Source: Cognatishimia sp. F0-27
GTDB taxonomy: Bacteria; Pseudomonadota; Alphaproteobacteria; Rhodobacterales; Rhodobacteraceae
Reading direction: 5' to 3'
Length of the DNA stretch: 64,000 nucleotides
NCBI RefSeq assembly: GCF_020667845.1
Contig: NZ_JAFMPQ010000017.1
Location: 1-64,000, forward strand
Position 1 is the stretch's first letter, and every line of letters begins with the position of its first letter. The notes below the pieces were generated by a model, which did not search any database, had not been told where the DNA came from, and saw only the letters and a list, made by a program, of their open reading frames with translations. Positions 46,801 to 54,797 of this stretch are shown here, in pieces. A program made the translations under genes and the position numbers.

Positions 46801-47257
46801 GCTGTCCGACCGGATCAATGCGCTGGCGGTGTCGCATGATCTCAGCGTCAAGGAAGGTTCGCGCGCGCTTGCGCTCAAGGATCTCGTCTCCGTCAGCATT
46901 GCCGCCTTTGAGGGAGAGCAGGATGCCCAGATCGACGGTCCGGACATTCAGGTCAACAGCGAAGAGATCACCCCGCTCGCCTTGATTTTGCATGAATGGG
47001 CGACAAACTCCGCCAAATACGGGGCACTTGGCGCATCAGACGGGGCGCTCGCCGTGTCATGGACCCGCGAGGGCGATGGGCCCGTGGAAATCATCTGGGA
47101 AGAAAGGGCCTCCCGCATCGCCGAAAGCGAGTCCGCGCCGGAAGGCTTCGGCTCGCAGCTTGTGCGTCTCGCGGCCACGCAGCTCGGCGGTGACATTCGG
47201 ATCGACGCTCAGGACGGTCTTTACAGGATTGGATTGCATTGTGACCTCCACGACTAA
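43859..47257 (+). CDS. CheB-CheR-PAS-HWE hybrid sensor kinase
   Basis: 1132 residues from ATG at 43859 (MSEDVVIAGVGASAGGLEAL); a start 21 bases upstream is possible. Order: CheB methylesterase (Ser in VGASAGG, His in VQHLDPNHQ, Asp in GTGADGSSG), residues 1-175; CheR methyltransferase (LINVTRFFRD, VPGCSSGEEAYSFAMY, LISCRNVLIYF), about 195-460; a long coiled coil of repeats such as ELKSSNEEMMSMNEEL, about 620-690; two PAS regions; and a C-terminal HWE/HisKA_2 kinase with the phospho-His in REMNHRVKNLFS. Both Che domains look catalytically complete. It is paired with the response regulator downstream (17-base overlap). No methyl-accepting receptor gene or other che gene is near, so it probably works outside classic chemotaxis. 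Confidence 0.9.
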   Translation: MSEDVVIAGVGASAGGLEALRDMLATADTSNPVAFVIVQHLDPNHQSMMAELLEPHTPLSVVQASGGEQVKAGFVYVIPPGHGLTIKDGVLALTQFSQPRGLRRPIDDFFVALAEDRSEKAICVILSGTGADGSSGLRAIKEHGGLCVVQDPKTARYDGMPLSAVGTGLVDYIRTPRDIAPTIMGFVEGLGRDADDGDDPVRVLEHLDELCATLNASVGHDFSGYKRSTIVRRIQRRMQVLGLVDGSDYLAHIRDSDEECETLFRELLINVTRFFRDSEQFETLRAEVIAPLVAKNMGEEIRVWVPGCSSGEEAYSFAMYFASELRRARKSTLVQIFATDIDDQMLQMARAGIYPTSALADIPESFREHYTVGRDSNFQIAPKIRDMVRFSAHSIVKDPPFSRLDLISCRNVLIYFGDKLQNQALPIFHYALKPGGHLFLGPSESIGRHEDLFGVMDQKARIFKRFDGPPVYPIDLTASSRRSARGRVEPGHRVRRFDDEWDDGYATERMLERYAPPSLRITEDGEILKSSGQFARYFALSPTRSGPAYVQNLARRGLKEVLPTLIRNVNDDRRRKVVRDVDVQSEIGVQTVDVIADPLPDDTILLVLRDKGDFKVSADDEIDEIYEFDSHEQVVEEELRLTRLRLRSAVEELETANEELKSSNEEMMSMNEELQSTNEELSTVNDELKSKVDELTVANADLKNLFDSTELPLIVVDHDLRVRNFTDGAQDLFSLKIGDRGRPLQDLRSNLEDSDRLMARIHQVIVEERVLRETVHSRDGRNHWALLITPYRMLDGNVVGATLTFADITAALDLELQLRQEAARLKLALEVAKIGFWQYEVETGNTTLDANAMLLFDVDETDSADINAVMKRIVEEDRPMVENALRRAISGEAGYEASFRVRRRDGSVRHLRGLGQLSELSRPKRLVGVNFDQTVEVENSNMRELMIREMNHRVKNLFSIMSALLRVGARTADSAKDLADTLSDRINALAVSHDLSVKEGSRALALKDLVSVSIAAFEGEQDAQIDGPDIQVNSEEITPLALILHEWATNSAKYGALGASDGALAVSWTREGDGPVEIIWEERASRIAESESAPEGFGSQLVRLAATQLGGDIRIDAQDGLYRIGLHCDLHD

Positions 47258-47618
47258 GCCGGGCGCAACGGCCAATGCGGTTCTGATCGTCGAAGACGAG
47301 GTGCTTGTGGCGCAGGATCTGGCCTTCATGGTCGAGGATCTCGGGTGCAGCGTTCTGGGACCGCTGCACACGCTGACCGATGCGCTTGCAACGGTTGCGC
47401 ACACCCGGCCGGATTTCGCCATCCTCGATGTCAATCTAGGTGACGGCCAGATCTTTCCGCTCGCGGATGTGTTGCTGGCGCAGGACGTGCCCTTTGTCTT
47501 CTGTTCTGCGCATTTCGAGGTGTTCGAAGTGGATGCACGCTACCCCGATGCCGGTCTGGTGCAGAAACCGTTCAATGAACGGATGATTCGCCAGGCGATA
47601 GAGAGCTGCCTCGGATAG
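47241..47618 (+). CDS. single-domain response regulator
   Basis: 125 residues from a GTG at 47241 overlapping the kinase stop by 17 bases. Receiver fold: AVLIVEDEVLVAQDLAFMVED (acidic pair), phospho-Asp in FAILDVNLGDGQIF, Lys in GLVQKPFNERMI. It has no output domain, so is a phosphate relay or protein-binding regulator for the hybrid kinase, as seen in general stress response circuits of alphaproteobacteria. Confidence 0.88.
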   Translation: MTSTTKPGATANAVLIVEDEVLVAQDLAFMVEDLGCSVLGPLHTLTDALATVAHTRPDFAILDVNLGDGQIFPLADVLLAQDVPFVFCSAHFEVFEVDARYPDAGLVQKPFNERMIRQAIESCLG

Positions 47619-47816
47619 GGTAACACGCGCCTTCGCGAGCGGTCGACCGGACCGGCGCAAGCCGCCTAGGTGCGCCTCTTTGCGGACCATGTCGGCGTTC
47701 TCTCCGCTCCCGTCGCCCTCATCGCCGCATCATCGCCTTGCACATGCAGATTCAGGTTGCCCGAGCGTGTCGGAGCAGGCATTGTTTCATCATGCGAACA
47801 AATGTGCGAAAATTTC

Positions 47817-48923
47817 ATGGTTGAGTCGCGCGGCCCTGTTCTTGGCTTTCTCGTGAACCCCGTCGCCGGGCTGGGCGGCCCCTTGGGCGAGAAGGGCAGC
47901 GATGACCCGACGCTGCATCGCCGACCCGATGCGCAGGCGCTGGCCGGTCGCGCGGCGCGGCGCGCACAGCGCGCGCTCGACGCCATGGGTTCGGGTGCCT
48001 TGCGCCACGTGGTCACCGGACCGGGTGCGCTGGGCGGCATGCTCCTGCCCGATGCCGAACAGCTCGCCATTCCCTGCACCGGGACAGCCGCAGATACCAA
48101 AAGCCTCGTCGCCGCCATGCAGGATCGGGTGGACCTCATTCTTTTTGCGGGCGGGGACGGCACCGCGCGGGACGTGGCCGCCGCCAATGGTGCGGGCGTG
48201 CCGATCCTCGGCATCCCGGCCGGGGTCAAGATGCATTCCGGTGTCTTTGCCCGCTCGCCCGAACGCGCGGGGCGCGCGGCGGAGGCGTTTCTCGCCAATC
48301 CGCGCCACCCGATCGAGATGATCGAGATCCTCGACATCGACGAAAGCGCCCGACGCCGGGGGCGTCTCTCCGCGCAGCTTTTTGCCGTGGCCCGCACACC
48401 GGCGTCCACCGAGGGCGCGCGGCAGAACCCGAAGGCGGGCGGCGGTGACGTGATTGCGGATCTTGACGCTGCGCTGGGGGATTATCATCGCCGGATGACA
48501 CCCGACCGCGCCTATATCCTTGGACCAGGCACCACACTGGCGGCGCTCAAGGACCGGTTGGGGGGCGGCACGCTGCTCGGTGTGGATCTGGCGCGCAATG
48601 GTCGGATCGTCGCGCGCGACCTGTCCGAAACCGCTCTGCTCGATGCGCTTGAGCAGGAGTCAGCGGCCCGAATCGTGCTCTCCGTCGTAGGCGGTCAGGG
48701 CTTCGTGCTCGGGCGCGGCAACCAGCAGATCTCGCACCGGGTGATCGAGCGCGTCGGACCCCAGAATATCGACGTGATCTGCGCGTCGCCCAAGCTTGCA
48801 GCGCTCAAACCGCTGGAACTGACCATCGACACCGGCGATCCCGGTCTCGATGCGCGATTGGCGGGCTGGTGGCCGATCACCACCGGCCCTGGCCGAAAAC
48901 AGGTGGTGCGCGTGGTGCATTGA
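47817..48923 (+). CDS. ATP-NAD kinase-like (AcoX-type) protein
   Basis: 368 residues from ATG at 47817 (or an ATG at 47802). ESRGPVLGFLVNPVAGLGGPLG opens it, LILFAGGDGTARDVAAANG carries the GGDGT motif shared by NAD kinases and AcoX, then GVPILGIPAGVKMHSGVFA. AcoX proteins are of unknown activity and resemble NAD kinase in the ATP loop. Followed after 47 bases by gcvPA-gcvPB, a gene order that suggests a role in glycine metabolism. It is therefore unlikely to be the housekeeping NAD kinase. Confidence 0.78.
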   Translation: MVESRGPVLGFLVNPVAGLGGPLGEKGSDDPTLHRRPDAQALAGRAARRAQRALDAMGSGALRHVVTGPGALGGMLLPDAEQLAIPCTGTAADTKSLVAAMQDRVDLILFAGGDGTARDVAAANGAGVPILGIPAGVKMHSGVFARSPERAGRAAEAFLANPRHPIEMIEILDIDESARRRGRLSAQLFAVARTPASTEGARQNPKAGGGDVIADLDAALGDYHRRMTPDRAYILGPGTTLAALKDRLGGGTLLGVDLARNGRIVARDLSETALLDALEQESAARIVLSVVGGQGFVLGRGNQQISHRVIERVGPQNIDVICASPKLAALKPLELTIDTGDPGLDARLAGWWPITTGPGRKQVVRVVH

Positions 48924-48970
48924 ACCAACGCCGGACCCCGACAAAAAACGCATAGACAGGAGGTTTTCCC

Positions 48971-50356
48971 ATGACCAAAGCCCATCCCTGGATGGCCAAT
49001 TCCGTCCCGGAGGTGAAGCAGGAGATGCTGGCGGCGCTCGGATTGAATTCCGTCGACAGCCTGTTTTCCCAGATCCCCGAGGATCACCTCTACGGCAAGC
49101 CCTTCAACCTGCCGCCACAACTCGCGTCCGAAGTGGCCTTGTCGCGCCATCTCGACGACGTGCTGTCCAAGAACGCGACGTGCAAGGACTACCTGTGTTT
49201 CCTCGGTGCCGGCGCATGGCCGCATTACGTGCCCGCGATCTGTGACGAGGTCGCAAACCGTTACGAATGGCAAACCTCGGTCTTCGGCTCGCCCACCTCG
49301 GACCATGGCCGCAACCAGGCGTGGTTCGAATTCTGTTCCCAGATCGGCGCGCTGGTCGAAATGGATTTTGTCGGCCTGCCGGTCTATTCCTGGGGCTGCG
49401 CGATTGGCCATTCCGTCCGCATGGCCTCCCGCATGACCGGCCGCCGCCGGGTTCTGATCCCCGAAGTGATGGACCCCGAACGCCTGATGGTGCTGCAGAA
49501 CTACTGCGAGCCGCGCGAAATGGCGCGCCATATCACGATTGATACGGTCCGTGTCGGCCCCGATGGCCAGATCGACCGCGACGATCTTCAGGCCAAGCTC
49601 GGCGACGATGTCTGCGCACTTTATATCGAGACGCCCTCCTATCATGGCGTGATCGACGCCGATCCCGGTGCGCTCTGCGCCATGGCCCGCGCTTCCGGGG
49701 CTGAGGCCATCGTCGGCGTCGACCCGCTCTCGCTCGGTCTGCTCGAAGCGCCCGGCGCGTATGGCGCAACCATCGCCGTCGGTCCGACTCAGCCGATGGG
49801 CGTGCACATGAACGCCGGTGGCGGTGTCGGCGGCTTCATCGCAAGCCCCGACGAGGCCCGCTACACCTCTGAATACAACACGCTCAACATCTCCATCGGC
49901 GAGACGCAGAAAGAGGGCGAATACGGCTTTGGCCTCACGCTCTTTCACCAGTCGTCCTATGGCATGCGCGACGAGGGAAAGGACTGGACCGGCAATTCCG
50001 TCTATCTCTGGGCGCTGGCCAACACCACCTACATGGCGGCCATGGGCCCCGAAGGCTTTGCCGAAATCGGTCGTCTGATCATGGCCCGCTCCCGCGCCGC
50101 CGCAGAGGCGATCAACGCGCTGCCCGGCGCATCGGTCGATCTCTCCCGCCCGTTTTTCAAGGAATTTGTGGTGCAGTTCGACAAGCCCGTGGCCCCGATC
50201 AATGACACGATCCGCACGCTCGGCATCTTCGGCGGCAAGGACATCACCGGCGAGCCGGGTGTGGAGGGCCACGCAGCGCTCTACTGCGTCACCGAAATCC
50301 ACACGCCCGAGGACATCGCGCAACTGACATCCGCACTCAAGGAGGCGCTGGCATGA
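48971..50356 (+). CDS. gcvPA: glycine dehydrogenase (decarboxylating) subunit 1
   Basis: 461 residues starting MTKAHPWMANSVPEVKQEML, AGGAGGTTTTCCC upstream. N-terminal half of the split P-protein: CFLGAGAWPHYVPAICD, SDHGRNQAWFEFCSQIGA, DPLSLGLLEAPGAYGATIAVGP and GFGLTLFHQSSYGMRDEGKD. With GcvPB it decarboxylates glycine and passes the aminomethyl group to lipoylated GcvH. Overlaps gcvPB by ATGA. The lack of gcvT and gcvH is unusual; see findings. Confidence 0.88.
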   Translation: MTKAHPWMANSVPEVKQEMLAALGLNSVDSLFSQIPEDHLYGKPFNLPPQLASEVALSRHLDDVLSKNATCKDYLCFLGAGAWPHYVPAICDEVANRYEWQTSVFGSPTSDHGRNQAWFEFCSQIGALVEMDFVGLPVYSWGCAIGHSVRMASRMTGRRRVLIPEVMDPERLMVLQNYCEPREMARHITIDTVRVGPDGQIDRDDLQAKLGDDVCALYIETPSYHGVIDADPGALCAMARASGAEAIVGVDPLSLGLLEAPGAYGATIAVGPTQPMGVHMNAGGGVGGFIASPDEARYTSEYNTLNISIGETQKEGEYGFGLTLFHQSSYGMRDEGKDWTGNSVYLWALANTTYMAAMGPEGFAEIGRLIMARSRAAAEAINALPGASVDLSRPFFKEFVVQFDKPVAPINDTIRTLGIFGGKDITGEPGVEGHAALYCVTEIHTPEDIAQLTSALKEALA

Positions 50357-51906
50357 CCGCTCCGATCCCCAACCGTCTCGCCCGCAACCCCGAAAACTTC
50401 CATGCCCCGCGCTGGTCCGAACCGGTCGTGACCGAGATGGGCTGCCCCGGTCGCCGTGGGGTGGTCTTCGAGGACGCACCCATGCCCGACCTGCCCGGCA
50501 AAGCCGCGCGCAAGGCAAAGCCGGAGCTGCCTGAATTGACCGAGCATGACGCGTTGCGCCACTACCTGCACCTGTCCCAGATGACGCTGGGCATGATGGG
50601 CGTGTCGCTCTTTGGCACCTGCACGATGAAATACAACCCGCGCATCGGCGAGCGCGCCGCGATGGAGCATCTCGCCCATATTCACCCGCTGCAACACCCC
50701 GACACGCTGCAAGGCGTGATGGAGGTCTACGCCAATTTCTCCGACTTCCTCTGCGAAGTGTCCGGCATGGACCAGTTCGTGTTTCAGGCCGGTGGCGGGG
50801 CCGATGCGGCCTATACCCATGCCTGCGTGACCCGCGCCTATCACGCCTCGCGCGGCGAGCTGGAACAGCGCGACCAGATCATCACCACGATCCAGACGCA
50901 TCCCTGCTCCCCCGCCACGGCCAACACCGCCGGGTTCGAGGTCATCACGCTTTCGCTTGAGGAAAACGGCTACCCGTCAATCGAACAGCTCAAATCGGTG
51001 CTCGGTCCGCGCACCGCGGCGCTCATGGTCAACAACCCTGACGACATGGGCATCTATAACCCGGACATCAAGGAATGGGTCCGGTTGGTGCATGAGGCGG
51101 GCGGCCTGTGCTTCTACGATCATGCCAATTTCAACGGCGTGATGACGCGCCTGCGCGCGCGCGAGTTGGGGTTCGATGCCTGCATGTACATGCTGCACAA
51201 GACGTTCGGCGCGCCCAAGGGCGGTGGCGGACCCGCTGTGGGTGCCTATGGCTGTGCCGAGCATCTGGTGCCGTTCCTGCCCTCGCCTCTGGTGGTGCGG
51301 GATGGCGATGCGTTCAAGCTCGACGACGACCGCCCGCAAAGCATCGGCCGCATCCGCGAATTCTGGGGCAACGCGCCGCAAGTGCTCAAGGCCTATGCCT
51401 GGGCACGGGCTATGGGGGCCGACGGCCTTCGCGAGGCGGCGGATATCTCCGTTTTGGCCAACAACTACATGGACAAGCGCCTGGGCGAGGTCAAAGGCGT
51501 GAGCCGCTCCAATCCCGACATCACCGCCCCGCGCATGGAGATGACCCGCCATTCCGTGGAACAGGTGACCAAGGATACAGGCTGCACCATCGTCGACATC
51601 TCTAACCGCATGACCGATTTCGGCATCGACGCTTTGTGGCTGTCCCATGAGCCGTGGCTGGTCGCTGAACCGTTCACGCCGGAGGCGGGCGAGCTGTGGT
51701 CCCGCGAGGATATCGATTACTGGATCGACGTGCTCGAACACGTGGTGCACGAAGCCTACGAGACCCCGGAAGTCGTGAAGACCGCGCCGCACAACGCCCC
51801 CATCGCCCAGATCAAGGGCGACGACATGGCCGACCCCGAGCGTTGGGCGACCACGTGGCGCGCCTATGTGCGCAAGAACGCGGCCAAGGTCAAAGCGGCG
51901 GAGTAG
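50353..51906 (+). CDS. gcvPB: glycine dehydrogenase (decarboxylating) subunit 2
   Basis: 517 residues. The PLP lysine is in YMLHKTFGAPKGGGGPAVGA; the substrate-binding FGTCTMKYNPRIGERAAM and VDISNRMTDFGIDALWLSHEPW are diagnostic of the C-terminal half of P-protein. Slightly longer than common GcvPB (about 480). ATGA overlap with gcvPA. A 9-bp hairpin lies 22 bases after the stop. Confidence 0.9.
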   Translation: MTAPIPNRLARNPENFHAPRWSEPVVTEMGCPGRRGVVFEDAPMPDLPGKAARKAKPELPELTEHDALRHYLHLSQMTLGMMGVSLFGTCTMKYNPRIGERAAMEHLAHIHPLQHPDTLQGVMEVYANFSDFLCEVSGMDQFVFQAGGGADAAYTHACVTRAYHASRGELEQRDQIITTIQTHPCSPATANTAGFEVITLSLEENGYPSIEQLKSVLGPRTAALMVNNPDDMGIYNPDIKEWVRLVHEAGGLCFYDHANFNGVMTRLRARELGFDACMYMLHKTFGAPKGGGGPAVGAYGCAEHLVPFLPSPLVVRDGDAFKLDDDRPQSIGRIREFWGNAPQVLKAYAWARAMGADGLREAADISVLANNYMDKRLGEVKGVSRSNPDITAPRMEMTRHSVEQVTKDTGCTIVDISNRMTDFGIDALWLSHEPWLVAEPFTPEAGELWSREDIDYWIDVLEHVVHEAYETPEVVKTAPHNAPIAQIKGDDMADPERWATTWRAYVRKNAAKVKAAE

Positions 51907-52359
51907 GGCGCACCTTCAGATGAAGAATCCCGCCGCGTCAGCCAAGGCGCGGCGGGCAATCCCCGCCTGAGGCTGTCCTCGCGCAAAATATCGACGGGCC
52001 GCAAAACCGCTTTGCACAAGTCTTCGTGCCACGGGAACCGTTGCGACGTGCCGAACCGCGCCCACGGGGCGGCGCGTTCCTCGCCACCCTTCGGTCCGGC
52101 GCTCACTTGGCCACGTCTTCAAGAAAGGTCCGGAACAAGGCCAAAGGCCGCCGGACCATCGACGGGCCGCTCGGACGGCCTGTCGATCCGGGCACGTTGC
52201 GCGCATCATTCAAACGGATTTCGGACTTGGCCAGCATAAAGTGCCAGGGAACGCCCGTCGTATCGACAGTCCCTGGCCCATTCTCCGGCCCGTCGATGCC
52301 CCGGCGGCCTGTGTCCTTCGCTCCGGGACGGGTTCTCGCTCAGAGAGATCACCCGCCGG
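51907..52359. other. intergenic stretch between gcvPB and the SDR operon
   Basis: 453 bases. CCCGCCGCG (51929-51937) and CGCGGCGGG (51948-51956) form the gcvPB terminator-like hairpin. The rest holds no convincing gene; TCGACGGGCCGC occurs twice (51990 and 52159). Confidence 0.45.
51929..51956 (+). terminator. hairpin after gcvPB
   Basis: Perfect 9-bp stem CCCGCCGCG/CGCGGCGGG with a ten-base loop, 22 bases after the stop. The following AATCCCC is not a T tract, so this may stabilise the 3' end rather than terminate. Confidence 0.5.
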
Positions 52360-53061
52360 TCAAACAGAGCTTTCCAACCGCGTATTCGCCACGATCTCCG
52401 GCACGCTCGCCTGATTGGGCAGCTTCAGCAGCATGGACACGATCTCCGCCACATCATCCGGCTGCAACCGCTCCGCTTTCGGCGTCACGCCGGGAATGCC
52501 GTCGATCATATCGGTGTCAATCGCACCCGGGCACAACGCCGTGCCGCGCAACCCTTCGTCCCACCCGGCAAAGCGCACCGCATGGGTCATCGCCAGAAGC
52601 GCCTGTTTCGTCATGACATAGCCCAGCGAGGTAGAGGCATCACGGTAACGCTTTGCATCGGTCGAGGCGATGTTGATCACGCGCCCGCGTCCCGACGCTT
52701 TCAACGCGGGCAGCGCCGCGCGGATCAGCCGGAACGGCCCTTTGACATTCACGTTGAAAAGATCGTCAAGATCATCCTCGGTGCCGCGGGTGAAATCCAC
52801 CATCTTGAGGATGCCCGCATTGTTGACCAGCGCGTCGGGCGCGCCCATATCGGCGGTCGTCGCGGCGACCCACTCAGCGGCGGTCTCCGGCGCATCGGCG
52901 TCAAACCGGTAGGCACCGACCGCATCGCCAAACGCCTCGCGCACCGCTTCGGGCTTGCGCACGCCAACCGACACGCGGTGCCCGTCCGCGAGGCAGCGCC
53001 GCACGATCGCCGCGCCAAGCCCGCGCGCGCCACCCGACACCATGACAAGCCGCGGCTGCAT
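52360..53061 (-). CDS. SDR-family oxidoreductase
   Basis: 233 residues from MQPRLVMVSGGARGLGAAIVRR (Rossmann glycine motif). NNAG in ALVNNAGILKMVDF and catalytic Ser-Tyr-Lys in INIASTDAKRY and TSLGYVMTKQALLAM are complete, so this is an active NAD(P)-dependent dehydrogenase. Its ATG overlaps the stop of the next SDR by one base (TGATG), so the two are co-translated. Part of the minus-strand catabolic operon; substrate unknown. Confidence 0.87.
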   Translation of the reverse strand: MQPRLVMVSGGARGLGAAIVRRCLADGHRVSVGVRKPEAVREAFGDAVGAYRFDADAPETAAEWVAATTADMGAPDALVNNAGILKMVDFTRGTEDDLDDLFNVNVKGPFRLIRAALPALKASGRGRVINIASTDAKRYRDASTSLGYVMTKQALLAMTHAVRFAGWDEGLRGTALCPGAIDTDMIDGIPGVTPKAERLQPDDVAEIVSMLLKLPNQASVPEIVANTRLESSV

Positions 53062-53843
53062 CAGAACAGACCCTGATAAACGCCACCATCGTTGACGATA
53101 TTCTGCCCGACGATGAAGCCCGCCTGATCGGAGCAGAGGAACGCCACAAGGTCCCCGCATTCGCTGGGATCTGCAAACCGCCCCGCAGGCACGGACTGGA
53201 TCCGGTTCTCTACAATCGCCTCGTAGGTCGTGTTGCCGCGCCGCGCGTGGTTGTGCAGGTTCGTGTGCAGCGCATCGGTGTCGAAAAACCCGGGGCATAC
53301 CGTGTTGATCGTGACGTTGTCGCGCACGGTCTCTTTGACCATCGAGGCAATCGCCCCCGACAGCGCCAGCCGCGCCGAATGGCTGTGCGCGAAATGCGGC
53401 GCCGGGAACTTGATGAAGCTCACGGAGATATTGACGATCCGCCCGAACTTGCGCGCGCGCATGCCCGGCAACACGCCGGTGATCATCTGCAGGGAGGAGA
53501 AGAAATGCACATCGAGCCAGTATTGCCACTCCGCCTTGTCCCATTCCGGGAACTCGCCGGGGATCTGCCGGATGCCGGGATTGGCCACGAGAATGTCCAC
53601 GTCTCCCGCCTTGGCGATGATTTCGTCGCGCCCTTCGTCACTGTTGAAATCCGTGGCCACGGTGGTCACGGTCACGCCGGTCTCCGCGCGGATCTCCTCC
53701 GCCGTGGCCTCAAGATCCGCCGCCGTGCGCGCGTTGAGCACAAGATCCACACCCTCGCGCGCCAGCGAGAAGGCACAGGCCCGGCCCAGCCCCTTGGACG
53801 CAGCACTCACAATGGCCTTGCGGCCCTTCAATCCCAGATCCAT
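53061..53843 (-). CDS. SDR-fold protein lacking the Tyr-Lys catalytic pair
   Basis: 260 residues starting MDLGLKGRKAIVSAASKGLGRACAF, a normal NAD(P) fold. Conserved helix VKETVRDNVTINTVCPGFFDTD and NDGGVYQG end are typical SDR. The YxxxK site reads SHSAR (FAHSHSARLALSG), so the proton-donating Tyr and Lys are replaced by Ser and Arg. This matches an SDR subgroup with altered active sites. It may bind cofactor or substrate without classic chemistry, or use another donor. Second gene from the 3' end of the SDR-lyase-aminotransferase operon; 25 bases after the DapA-family gene. Confidence 0.87.
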   Translation of the reverse strand: MDLGLKGRKAIVSAASKGLGRACAFSLAREGVDLVLNARTAADLEATAEEIRAETGVTVTTVATDFNSDEGRDEIIAKAGDVDILVANPGIRQIPGEFPEWDKAEWQYWLDVHFFSSLQMITGVLPGMRARKFGRIVNISVSFIKFPAPHFAHSHSARLALSGAIASMVKETVRDNVTINTVCPGFFDTDALHTNLHNHARRGNTTYEAIVENRIQSVPAGRFADPSECGDLVAFLCSDQAGFIVGQNIVNDGGVYQGLF

Positions 53844-53868
53844 GGGAAATCCTTTCTGTTATTCTGTG

Positions 53869-54786
53869 TCAGGCGGCAGAGGTCTTCCGACCCAGTATCC
53901 TGTCGAGCCCGTCGATCAACTCGGTCAGCGCCGGGCCCTTCAAAGGCTGTAACGGCGCGCGCGGCTTCCCACCACCGGGCAGTCCGAGATGGTCCATCGC
54001 CGCCTTTGTCGCAGGGTAAAGCGTGCGCCCGCCGGAGGTAAACAGATGGGTGAGCGCCTGTGCGCGGGCCTGATAGGCCCAGGCCTCCTCCATCCGTCCT
54101 TCCTGATGCAGGGTCCAAAGGTCAAGACACCCGTCCCACACATTCGGGAAACAGTCGATCAACCCGTCACAGCCCGCAAGCATCGCGGGCACACCGATGG
54201 TCGAGGATGGCCCGCAAAACACGCGGATCCGGTCGCGCACCCGGTCGATGGTCTGGTTGAAATTCATCCAGTCGCCGGAGCTTTCCTTGATCGCCACCAC
54301 CGGATCGAGATCCGCCAGCACATCGACGATATCGGGGGTCAGAGCGTTCCCCGCATTGCCGGGGATGTTGTAGAGCACGATGGGAAGCGGCGACGCGGCC
54401 GCCACCGCCTCGAAATGCGCGATGATCTCGCCCTTGGTCAGATGCGCGAAAAAGGGCGGCATGACCAACCCCGCATCCGCGCCTGCCTCCTTGGCATCGT
54501 GCAAGGCTTCCAAGACGCCCGAAGGCGTGATCGCCGCACAGCCGAGGATACAGGTCAGGTCCGGCCCGAGCGCGCCGCGTGTGGTCACGCCGATCGCGCG
54601 CCGCTCCTCGCGGCTCAATGTCCAGAATTCGCCGGTGCAGCCAGCGGCGACAACGCCGGTGGCGCCGGCGGCCACAAGGCGTTTGATGTTGCGTGAAAGC
54701 CCATCATGGTCCACGGCGCCCGCCTTGGTAAACGGGGTGGTGATGGCGGGCATTGCGCCGGTCCAGGTGATGCTGTGTCTGTCCAA
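53869..54786 (-). CDS. DapA-family lyase/synthase
   Basis: 305 residues from a TTG at 54786, with GGAGG six bases upstream. DapA-type TIM barrel: PAITTPFTKAGAVDHDGLSR, VVAAGCTGEFWTLSREER (substrate loop GCTGE), Tyr in IVLYNIPGNAG and Schiff-base Lys in VVAIKESSGDWMNF. Members make dihydrodipicolinate or cleave sugar acids and hydroxyproline derivatives. The surrounding SDRs and aminotransferase, and a sugar-type importer, favour a catabolic aldolase or dehydratase rather than lysine synthesis. Confidence 0.85.
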   Translation of the reverse strand: MDRHSITWTGAMPAITTPFTKAGAVDHDGLSRNIKRLVAAGATGVVAAGCTGEFWTLSREERRAIGVTTRGALGPDLTCILGCAAITPSGVLEALHDAKEAGADAGLVMPPFFAHLTKGEIIAHFEAVAAASPLPIVLYNIPGNAGNALTPDIVDVLADLDPVVAIKESSGDWMNFNQTIDRVRDRIRVFCGPSSTIGVPAMLAGCDGLIDCFPNVWDGCLDLWTLHQEGRMEEAWAYQARAQALTHLFTSGGRTLYPATKAAMDHLGLPGGGKPRAPLQPLKGPALTELIDGLDRILGRKTSAA

Positions 54787-54797
54787 AACGCGCCTCC

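Noticed and set aside
48924-48970. Possible glycine riboswitch before gcvPA
   Set aside because: The 47-base gap is too short to hold the aptamer.
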